From positions 2,604,001 through 2,668,000 of the forward strand of contig NZ_CP051230.1 in the NCBI RefSeq assembly GCF_017792385.1: a stretch of DNA of 64,000 nucleotides, given 5' to 3'. Numbering within the stretch: the first letter of the stretch is position 1; every line of letters starts with the position of its first letter. Below, piece by piece: positions 26,478 to 33,617 of the stretch. Made by a program: the position numbers and the translations under genes. Under the pieces are notes generated by a model. The model was not told where the DNA came from and made no database searches. It worked only from the letters and a program-made list of their open reading frames with translations. The DNA is from Hyphomonas sp. GTDB taxonomy: Bacteria > Pseudomonadota > Alphaproteobacteria > Caulobacterales > Hyphomonadaceae.

Positions 26478-27003
26478 GGCGTCAGTCTCGTCTCCCCGCC
26501 CAAATGTCCCTCCCGCATCAGGCGGGGGTGGGCGGCGAGAAGGCCGGCAGGCCGGACCCATTAGCCGGTTGGGCAAGGCGGAAAGGTAGGACGCTGCGAC
26601 CGCTTCCAGACACCTTCAGTCCCGGCGCCTTGCGCAAGCGGCGGGTCCGGGCAGACCGGTCGTTCGCCCACCTCCGTCTGAGAGGGAGATTGTCATGGAC
26701 GCCAGGAAGACCGATGCGGACCAGGCTGCAATGCGCTTCAGCTTTCACCGTCAGACGATCATCGAAAACGTCATAGGTCCGCTTTCAAAGGCCACGCAGC
26801 CTGTGACCCCTCTGCTTGCAGTGGGAAGCGCAGGCTGGCGCGATCACCGGCGAGACACCCGCATGCCGCTGGGCTGCCCGGAAGGGCAGGCCAGAGGTCC
26901 GGAGACGAGCCGGGCCGCTGGCGGCGTGCCGCCCGCGAAACAGCCCCCTCGCGTCAGCGAGGGGTGATCGCCGGATCAAGGTCTGATGCCAAATTGGATC
27001 TGC
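26478..27003. other. Gene-free region with hairpins between ardA and the regulator genes
   Basis: No convincing gene: the 90-codon plus-strand frame at 26695 is Arg/Gly/Pro-rich like other shadows. Short inverted repeats include the perfect hairpin CCCCTCGC-GTCA-GCGAGGGG (26945-26964), the pair CGATCACC and GGTGATCG near 26840 and 26963, and GC-rich repeats around 26518-26560. The ardA promoter probably lies at its left end. The hairpins may be regulatory or part of a transfer origin; this is not proven. Confidence 0.45.
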
Positions 27004-27828
27004 TCAGGTCTGTGCAGTCAGGAGGTCCCTGTATCCGCCATCCCGGAGTTCACGTCCTCGCACGAGGGCGCGGCGCATTTCGTCTTTCATGGCCCGGCTG
27101 GGGCTCTGCCAGGCTTCGGTGGCGCGATCCTCGCCATAGATGATGGCAGCGGTTTCAAAATAAGTTAGACCGGTCTCATACGCATCGAGCGCAATGAGCG
27201 CATTGCGAAACGCAAGCGATGAGCGTGTCCAGGTGTCGTTGAAACTCGAATCGTCCTTGCCAAGAATACGCTGAGCCTTGCCGATGACTTTAAGTGTTTC
27301 GTCCATGCTCGACACATTATCGATGATCAGTTTCATGCGGACGGGTTCGACGCTGAGTAGTGACAGACCAGAACAAGCGACCTGGATGCTGTGGCCGTGC
27401 CCACGGATCATCAGGTATTCCCGGCCGACGCGATCTGTGAGGTGGGTGACTTCACACACATTGATCGTCTGATCGAAAATATCGTCGCGCTCGCTCGGAT
27501 GACGCGGTACGACCTGCATGGTCAGGGCGCGAGCATAGAGGGCAGGGATCCAGAAGACGTCGGCCTCGTAGCCATTCGCGTCTATGTCGGGAAAGAAAAC
27601 CAAGCCGAATTTCTCAGCGTCGATCTGGTCGCATAGCGGCCGGAGCAGCCGGATGCCATGACAGGCTGGCTTTTCAGATATCTGTGAGTCGCCAGCCCGC
27701 AGGGCGGCTTGCCTGAATTCGCTATTTCGCCGAAGAAATTCCCAAGCCCAGCGACTTCTGGAGAGTCGGCAAGTATAGGCGTAGTCATCCAGATCAATAC
27801 GGACCGAGGGTGTGTCGGCGGGACTCAT
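27004..27828 (-). CDS. DUF6499/DUF2285-type transcriptional regulator, copy 1
   Basis: 274 residues. The N-terminus has the DUF6499 pattern (DDYAYTCRLSRSRWAWEFLRRN). The C-terminal third is a helix-rich DUF2285-like domain ending in SRAMKDEMRRALVRGRELRDGGYRDLL. DUF2285 is an HTH variant known from the activator FseA and antiactivator QseM of Mesorhizobium ICEs, where these proteins switch transfer on and off. This copy is clearly homologous to the adjacent gene at 27881. I infer a role in controlling transfer or excision. Confidence 0.75.
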   Translation of the reverse strand: MSPADTPSVRIDLDDYAYTCRLSRSRWAWEFLRRNSEFRQAALRAGDSQISEKPACHGIRLLRPLCDQIDAEKFGLVFFPDIDANGYEADVFWIPALYARALTMQVVPRHPSERDDIFDQTINVCEVTHLTDRVGREYLMIRGHGHSIQVACSGLSLLSVEPVRMKLIIDNVSSMDETLKVIGKAQRILGKDDSSFNDTWTRSSLAFRNALIALDAYETGLTYFETAAIIYGEDRATEAWQSPSRAMKDEMRRALVRGRELRDGGYRDLLTAQT

Positions 27829-27880
27829 CAGGTGCCTCCTTCACAAGCGGGTGCTGCAAAAGAGGTGCCAAAATTCTACT

Positions 27881-28708
27881 TCAGGCTAAAAGAAGCGCGT
27901 TTTCGACGGGTCCGAGAAGCGTTGCATAACCGCCGTCCCGCAGGTCCCGGCCGCGGGCAAGGGCACGTCTCATCTCGTCTTTCATCGCTCGGCTTGGGCT
28001 GTCCCAGGCTTCGCGGGCCCGTTCTTCGCCATATATGAACCCCGCCGTCTCAAAATATGAGAGTTTGGCATCATGACAATCGAGTGCGACCAGTGCATTG
28101 CGAAGGGCCAAGGAATGGCGAGTCCATTCCGGGATATCCGCCTCTGCTTGCGGGTCATAGACACGCTGGGCGCGCTGGAGCGTTTTCAGCTTGGCCTGGA
28201 ATTCGTCGAGACTGTCGATGATGAAGCTGAGCTTGACAGGTTCGCGGGCCAGAAGTGACATGCCCGTGCAGAATACCTGAATGACGCAGCCATTTCCCTT
28301 GAGAAGAAATTGTTCGCGGCCGGCGAGGTCGGTGAAGTGCGTTATCCTGCAGATGCCAACAGTGCGATCATAGAATTCACAGGATTCATTAGGACCACTC
28401 GGAGAAACTTGCATGTGAACCCGCCTCGGATAGAGACCTCCCGACCAGAACGCGTCGGCTTCAAGGCCGCTATCCTCTGGATCCGGGAAGAAGGCGAGCC
28501 CCCATCGCTCAGCAAGCGCCTGAGGGGCTCTAGGGCGCACGAGGGTGATCTGATGGCAGGCGGGAGCGAAACTAAGCTCACTCGCGGAAGGAAGCGACGA
28601 GTCCTCAAGAAACCGGCGGTTTCGGCGCAGGAACTCCCAGGCCCATCTGCTGTCTGACAACAACCATGTGTAGTCATAAGCACTTATATGATCTGCCAGC
28701 CGGGACAT
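27881..28708 (-). CDS. DUF6499/DUF2285-type transcriptional regulator, copy 2
   Basis: 275 residues, a paralogue of 27004-27828 in tandem with 52 bp between them. Shared blocks are SRWAWEFLRRN near the start, FYDRTVGICRITHFTDLAGR in the middle, and PSRAMKDEMRRALARGRDLR at the end. It is the first gene of the pair; the 185 bp upstream to the CDF gene hold no gene and probably its promoter. Two diverged copies could act as activator and antiactivator, or as a heteromer. Confidence 0.75.
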   Translation of the reverse strand: MSRLADHISAYDYTWLLSDSRWAWEFLRRNRRFLEDSSLPSASELSFAPACHQITLVRPRAPQALAERWGLAFFPDPEDSGLEADAFWSGGLYPRRVHMQVSPSGPNESCEFYDRTVGICRITHFTDLAGREQFLLKGNGCVIQVFCTGMSLLAREPVKLSFIIDSLDEFQAKLKTLQRAQRVYDPQAEADIPEWTRHSLALRNALVALDCHDAKLSYFETAGFIYGEERAREAWDSPSRAMKDEMRRALARGRDLRDGGYATLLGPVENALLLA

Positions 28709-28893
28709 TTGTCCTCGTTTCCCAAGAGATATTCAACTCAACAGGGAAAGCAAATTCAATGCCGGAATAGAAAGTTGATCGAGTAAATATTTGTTACGGT
28801 AACGCTTGGGAACCCATCATGCGAGGCCCAGTGACGCTGCGCGCGCACCATTTTGAGAATTTTACGCACTTGTTTCATTCCGGGTTTGGGGCA

Positions 28894-29493
28894 TCATCCT
28901 GACTGATGCTTATCAGCATGCGCATCGCGCAGAATATCGATTCCACCATATACCGCAATCGCCGCGACTCCCAATCCGACAAGCAGATCTGGCCAGTTGG
29001 ACCCAGTCCACAGTACGATTACGCCCGCGAGAATGATCCCCCCATTCGAGATGAAGTCATTGAAACTAAATGTTGTAGCGGCTCGCAGGTTTACATCCTT
29101 CTTTTCTATTTTTTTCAAAAGCCAGAGACAGATCAGATTTACAACACCTGCAATCGCGGCCATTGCCAGCATGATGAGACCGAGGGGTTCAGATCCTTCA
29201 AAGTATCGACGGATTGCGTCGCCGGCGACGCCGACGGCAAATACAAGAAGCATTCCACCTGACAGTCGAGCGGCGTTGCGTTTCCAGATCTGCGAACGTG
29301 TAAGTGCAAGCAGGCTCAAGCCATACACAATCGCGTCCGAGGAATTATCCAGCCCGTTCGCCAGGAGGGCATTGGAGTCGCCGAACCAGCCTGTGACAAA
29401 AAAGCCAATGGCTATGAGTATGTTTAGCCATAGTACGATTTGAAGAGTTCGGCGCTCGTCTGACGTCTCGATTTTCAAGTCTTCGCTACCCAT
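28894..29493 (-). CDS. Short CDF-like cation efflux protein (transmembrane domain only)
   Basis: 199 residues with five to six membrane segments, the cation-diffusion-facilitator fold without the usual cytoplasmic domain. TM2 carries an Asp-x3-Asp pair (NGLDNSSDAIVYG). TM5 has FSFNDFISNGG, where classical CDFs show His-x3-Asp, so the metal site is atypical. It sits downstream of a broken methyltransferase gene and of a MerR-type regulator on the other strand, which suggests induction by a divalent metal such as Zn, Cd or Pb. Substrate not determinable from sequence. Confidence 0.8.
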   Translation of the reverse strand: MGSEDLKIETSDERRTLQIVLWLNILIAIGFFVTGWFGDSNALLANGLDNSSDAIVYGLSLLALTRSQIWKRNAARLSGGMLLVFAVGVAGDAIRRYFEGSEPLGLIMLAMAAIAGVVNLICLWLLKKIEKKDVNLRAATTFSFNDFISNGGIILAGVIVLWTGSNWPDLLVGLGVAAIAVYGGIDILRDAHADKHQSG

Positions 29494-29494
29494 C

Positions 29495-29956
29495 CTATGA
29501 TTTTACCATGCGTTGTCTGTGAGGGGAGATGCACCGTAAGAATTTTATCGAAGCGTCTCCGTTAGAAAGCTTGGTATTGCGAGCGTATTGAGGATAGCTG
29601 GAGTAGCGGTAGGGCCCTGAGGTGGCAAGTGTGCCCTTGGCTCCTGGTGTCTCGTCGAAACCGAACCGGAAATCTGCGCGCCAAACCACCATATTCGCGA
29701 TGATGAGAGGGGCAAACCCGAGGCCGAATATCGCCCAGCAGGGTACGGGAGCGGTTCCCCTACCTGAAGCCCCAATCGACAGCGCCGCTCCGAAACTCGT
29801 GATCGTACCCATCCAGATGATTGGTGCCACAAAACGCGAATAACGCTGCGGGAGCCAAATTCTCTGCGCGGGGAAGGCTGCAGACCAAATAGGAATCACA
29901 GCAACTGCGCCACCTGTGGCAATGCCGAGTATCTGGATTGTCGTATCGCCACTCAT
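29495..29956 (-). pseudogene. 3'-truncated isoprenylcysteine methyltransferase-like (ICMT/PEMT) membrane protein
   Basis: 153 codons. Membrane helices at the N-terminus and the conserved block GTLATSGPYRYSSYPQYA identify the ICMT/PEMT-like membrane methyltransferases often found in metal islands. Straight after that block the sequence loses family character (NTKLSNGDASIKFL) and ends, where intact relatives continue for about 60 residues with two more helices and the SAM-binding end. I read this as a deletion or frame loss. It stops 1 bp before the CDF start. Confidence 0.65.
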
Positions 29957-30004
29957 GTTGCCTCCTGCGCTTGTGTTTTCAGCCGTCAGGGTTATTTCCT
30001 GCAG

Positions 30005-30026
30005 TCTACAGTAACTAGAGGGGCAA
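30005..30026 (-). promoter_or_regulatory. Candidate MerR-type operator/promoter for the methyltransferase-CDF unit
   Basis: On the minus strand a -35-like TTGCCC (30026-30021) is followed by CTCTAGTTACTGTAGACTG. This resembles the dyad of CadR/PbrR-type sites with TCTA and TAGA arms (30005-30019). The -10 box is weak. It lies in the intergenic space between the divergent MerR-family gene and the methyltransferase/CDF genes. Confidence 0.4.
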
Positions 30027-30037
30027 GGGGCGCTATC

Positions 30038-30502
30038 ATGGCCTTGATGACGATCGGAAAACTGTCAGGGGCGACGTCCGTAAAAGTCACGACAATCCGC
30101 TATTATGAATCCATTGGCCTGCTCGACGAGCCGCAACGCAGCGCAAGCGGACAGCGGTTGTACGCAGGGGACTCTGTAGAGCGTCTCCGTTTTATACGTC
30201 ATGCAAGGGATCTGGGGTTTCCCGTCTCAGCGGTAAGGGAACTGATTTCGCTGCAGGTAGAGCCAGGCAGGGAGTGCGTCCTGGTTGACCAGATTGCACG
30301 TCGCCAGCTTGACGAGGTTCGCCGCAGGCTGACCCAATTGGAGGCGCTCGAGGCCGAGCTCAAGCGCATGATCCGCGCTTGCGAAGGCGGCAAGATCGGA
30401 TCCTGCTCTGTGCTCGCTGCCCTTGGCCAGCACGAGAATTGCTTGCACGAACAGCATGATGGCGCCGAGGTGCTTGCAGCGCTTCCGTCAAGAGGCGCTT
30501 GA
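30038..30502 (+). CDS. MerR-family metal-responsive regulator (CadR/ZntR-like)
   Basis: 154 residues. The N-terminal winged HTH is TIGKLSGATSVKVTTIRYYE; LIGHT variants with Ser/Val at these places are common in MerR proteins. The dimerisation helix is RRQLDEVRRRLTQLEALEAE. Metal-ligand candidates are Cys in GRECVL, CEGGKIGSCSVL and HENCLHEQH, a pattern close to Cd/Zn/Pb sensors. It is divergent from the CDF unit and upstream of the czc genes, so it may control both. The translated start could also be the ATG three codons later. Confidence 0.85.
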   Translation: MALMTIGKLSGATSVKVTTIRYYESIGLLDEPQRSASGQRLYAGDSVERLRFIRHARDLGFPVSAVRELISLQVEPGRECVLVDQIARRQLDEVRRRLTQLEALEAELKRMIRACEGGKIGSCSVLAALGQHENCLHEQHDGAEVLAALPSRGA

Positions 30503-30581
30503 CCCTCCAGTGACTGGAGGTGCTAAAAAGAGAGTGAGCCTGTTTACCCGATCGTAAAAGAAAGTAGCTAGCCCAGCAATC

Positions 30582-30935
30582 ATGTTTTCGTTCCAAGTCA
30601 TAACGTGTTTACGAAGGTTGCTCGTCATGGTGATGGCGATAGCTTTTGTTATTGCGCCGATGACGGCTGCGGCGGATATCATGCATCCGGGCAATCAGGC
30701 CGCAGAGGAATGTTCTACGAGTGAGCTGGCCCAAGATGCCCCTGATAAGGAGCCATCGCATGAAGGTCATGACCATACCGCGCATCAGTGCGGAAGCTGT
30801 CATTTCCATCTGATAGGCGGCGGCGATCTAAGCGGCGCTCCGAAGTCTGTCGTGCAGACAAAACATTTGTTGCCTGGCGGTTCTTTTCTCGAGAACCTCC
30901 GCCCAGACGGTCTTTACCGTCCTCCTCGCGCCTAG
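30582..30935 (+). CDS. Small secreted His/Cys-containing protein heading the czc operon
   Basis: 117 residues: signal peptide (MVMAIAFVIAPMTAAAD), then a metal-ligand-rich middle (EPSHEGHDHTAHQCGSCHFH) and a short tail ending RPDGLYRPPRA. Small periplasmic proteins of this kind often open RND metal-efflux operons and may bind metal. Similar layouts head the cus and cop operons of this window (48722, 60397). Exact function unknown. Confidence 0.7.
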   Translation: MFSFQVITCLRRLLVMVMAIAFVIAPMTAAADIMHPGNQAAEECSTSELAQDAPDKEPSHEGHDHTAHQCGSCHFHLIGGGDLSGAPKSVVQTKHLLPGGSFLENLRPDGLYRPPRA

Positions 30936-31008
30936 ACCAACGACACAGGAATATTTTGCGTGGCTACGGCCTCGCTGTCGTTGAATCTGGACGAGGAAAC
31001 CAGCAAAA

Positions 31009-32304
31009 ATGAAAATTCTTATATGCAGCGCGATCACCGCGCTCGCCCTGCCGGTCATGGCCGGTACGGCCAATGCGCAAGGGTGTAGTTCTGTCTATGT
31101 CGGCGCGACTGACTATGATCAATCCCGACCACTGACGCTCGACGCGGCTATTGCTCGCGCCGCCAATGCTTCGCCTGAAGTTCTGACGGCGGCTCTCGAG
31201 GCGAAAGCTTCATCGGCCGACGCCGAGCAGGCGAGCCGTTGGCTTAATCCATCTCTGTCTGTCGAAACCGAGAACTTTGCCGGCAGCGGATCGCTTGAAG
31301 GCTTCAATGCCTACGAGACGACCCTGGTAGTGGCGCAGACCTTACAGCTTGGCGATAAACGAAGACTTTCCGAGCGGGCCGCCAGAGCTGAAGCCGCATT
31401 GGCGAGTGCCGAATGTTCTGTACGAAGCCTAGAAGCTCAGAAACTCGCAGGGGAACTCTATCTGGAACTTCGTGCCGCTTACGACATGGCCGAGGTCGCT
31501 CAGGCCTCAGCCGATCTCGCATCCGAGTTCTCCGGCGTCGTCCAGCGCCGCGTGGACGCTGGAGCGTCGGCTCCGCCTGAGTTGCTGCGCGCGCGGGCTG
31601 AAGCAGCAGCGCTTCAGGCGGTTGCGGATGGTGCGCGGGGCCAGGTCGAAGCCAAAGGGCTAGCGCTTGCGTCCGTTTGGGGTAGTTCAGAGATCGACTT
31701 TGTCTTGTCTGGCACTGCGGAAATCGTAACAGATCCGGCGGGTGGGTCGGCTCAACCAGATTCTGGCGTTCATCCGTCACTTGCGGCGGCTAAGGCCGGA
31801 GCGACGGCTCGTAGCGCGGCGACGGACCGGGCCCGCGCCGGCGCATGGCCTGATATAACCGTATCGGCTGGTGTCCGAAGATTTGAGGACACGGGCGATA
31901 GCGCGTTTCTGGCGGGTGTCAGTGTTCCTTTGCCGGTCTTTGACCGCAATCAGGACGCAACGCGGGCGGCGGGATTACGTACCCAGAGTGCCGAGCTATC
32001 AGCACAGACTGTTGAGGCAAGGTTGCGGGCCGAGCAAGCGAGCCTCGCCGCGCAGGTGCGGGCTGCGAAGTCTCGCTTGCAGCGTCTCGAGGGCGAAGCG
32101 CTGCCGCTCGCAGAAGAAGCCTATACAGCTGCGGCAGAGGGCTACCGGGTTGGCAAGTTCGACCTGACCGCCACGCTCGATGCGCGGCGCAGTCTGATTA
32201 AAACCCGCGCCGCCGTAATCGAAGCCCGGCTGGCGCTCCAGACATACACGCTGCGGTTGCGTGCGCTGATTGGCGCCGCGCCGTTCGAAGGAGAGATCCA
32301 ATGA
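31009..32304 (+). CDS. czcC: CzcC-like outer membrane efflux protein (TolC family)
   Basis: Outer-membrane channel of an RND divalent-metal exporter. It has 431 residues with a signal peptide ending around ANAQ. The mature part shows long helices (LDAAIARAANASPEVLTAAL; QRRVDAGASAPPELLRARAE; EEAYTAAAEGYRVGKFDLTA) in the duplicated OEP/TolC pattern. The stop overlaps czcB (ATGA). Confidence 0.9.
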   Translation: MKILICSAITALALPVMAGTANAQGCSSVYVGATDYDQSRPLTLDAAIARAANASPEVLTAALEAKASSADAEQASRWLNPSLSVETENFAGSGSLEGFNAYETTLVVAQTLQLGDKRRLSERAARAEAALASAECSVRSLEAQKLAGELYLELRAAYDMAEVAQASADLASEFSGVVQRRVDAGASAPPELLRARAEAAALQAVADGARGQVEAKGLALASVWGSSEIDFVLSGTAEIVTDPAGGSAQPDSGVHPSLAAAKAGATARSAATDRARAGAWPDITVSAGVRRFEDTGDSAFLAGVSVPLPVFDRNQDATRAAGLRTQSAELSAQTVEARLRAEQASLAAQVRAAKSRLQRLEGEALPLAEEAYTAAAEGYRVGKFDLTATLDARRSLIKTRAAVIEARLALQTYTLRLRALIGAAPFEGEIQ

Positions 32305-33605
32305 AACTGAATTTATTCTATGCGGCGCTGCTTTCGCCAGCGCTTTTGTATCTTGGTGCTTGCGGCAGTGACGCCTCCGATTCGTCTGGTGCAAACCGGA
32401 CGCCCCCACAAGCCGAAGATGGCCATGACGACCACGAAGACGGTAGTGATGAGGAGCATGAAAGCCATGATGAGGCCGATGGCGACGATCATGAGGGACA
32501 TGAAGAAGGAGGCGGTCATACCGAACACGAAGGTGAAGGCGGCGATCATGTCGAGCTGACCGCCGAGGAGGCGGAAGCTGCCGGTATCCGGACCGGGCGA
32601 GCCCAGACCGGAGCGGTTTCGGGCCAGCTGGAACTGCCGGCCGAGATCCGTTTCGATGCGGACCGTGTCGCAAGGGTCTCGCCACAGGTCGAGGGCACCG
32701 TTGCCCAACTTTATGCAGGCGAAGGCGATATCGTGAAAGCCGGCGCCACGCTTGCCCGGCTGACCAGTCGTGAACTCGCCGGCCTAAAGGCCGATTATCT
32801 GAATGCCCTGAGCGCCGAGCGCCTCGCGCAAGCCGAGCTTGAGCGTGAGGAAAACCTCTGGGAGCAGAAAATCACCGCCGAGGCTGATCTGCAGTCGGCG
32901 CGTGCGGCATTCGCTGCAGCTAATGCCGGCCGGGAAGCTGCTGAAAACAGGCTTCATGCGATCGGCATTGGTCATGGCACACTGGACAAGCTTAATGAAG
33001 CTGCGGATGGGTCACTTGCACAAGCCTATGTGACGGCTCCCCTTGCCGGAGAGGTGATTCAGCGGAGCGTTTCTCTTGGAGAAACCGTATCGGCTGGCGG
33101 CGCGCCCATCTTTGTCATCATCGATGATAGCGTCGTCTGGGCCGACATCGCCGTCTACAAGGAAGATCTCGGCAAGGTCAGCGAAGGCCAGACCGTGACA
33201 TTCCAGCAGGAGGGTGGCCGCGTCCTGGCCGAGGGGACAATTTCAAATGTCCTGCCTGTCATCAATGAGGCATCCCGCACTGCGACCGCGCGGGTCATTG
33301 TCGACAATGCCGAACACAGGCTGAAGCCCGGTCAGTTCGTAACGGCGCGGATCGACACGGGAGAGGGGCGCCCCGTCGTGCGCGTTCCCTCCGATGCGAT
33401 CGTCAGCGTCGAGGACAGGATTTCGGTCTTCGTCCCGACCGATGACGGGTTCGAACCGCGCGAGGTCCGCACAGGGGACAGCGCGAGGGGCTATACCGAG
33501 ATCATTTCCGGGCTCGAGGCCGACGAAGCATTCGTTGCCGAAGGCGCCTTCACCCTGAAAGCGCAGCTTGAAAAAGACGCATTCGGCGACGGCCACGCAC
33601 ACTAG
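32301..33605 (+). CDS. czcB: CzcB-like membrane fusion protein with His/Asp/Glu-rich segment
   Basis: Periplasmic adaptor of the RND pump. It has 434 residues with a lipoprotein-like signal (LLSPALLYLGACGSDASD). Residues about 37-88 are dominated by His, Asp and Glu (for example DGHDDHEDGSDEEHESHDEA), a likely metal-binding segment. The HlyD/CusB barrel-sandwich and beta-barrel domains follow (RVSPQVEGTVAQLYAGEGDI; VTAPLAGEVIQRSVSLGETV; GQFVTARIDTGEGRPVVRVP). It lies 12 bp before czcA. Confidence 0.92.
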   Translation: MKLNLFYAALLSPALLYLGACGSDASDSSGANRTPPQAEDGHDDHEDGSDEEHESHDEADGDDHEGHEEGGGHTEHEGEGGDHVELTAEEAEAAGIRTGRAQTGAVSGQLELPAEIRFDADRVARVSPQVEGTVAQLYAGEGDIVKAGATLARLTSRELAGLKADYLNALSAERLAQAELEREENLWEQKITAEADLQSARAAFAAANAGREAAENRLHAIGIGHGTLDKLNEAADGSLAQAYVTAPLAGEVIQRSVSLGETVSAGGAPIFVIIDDSVVWADIAVYKEDLGKVSEGQTVTFQQEGGRVLAEGTISNVLPVINEASRTATARVIVDNAEHRLKPGQFVTARIDTGEGRPVVRVPSDAIVSVEDRISVFVPTDDGFEPREVRTGDSARGYTEIISGLEADEAFVAEGAFTLKAQLEKDAFGDGHAH

Positions 33606-33617
33606 GAGACCCGCAAA

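Noticed and set aside
26695..26967. 90-codon open frame on the plus strand in the gap before ardA
   Set aside because: No clear family, Arg/Pro/Gly-rich, and it runs through hairpins; more likely non-coding.
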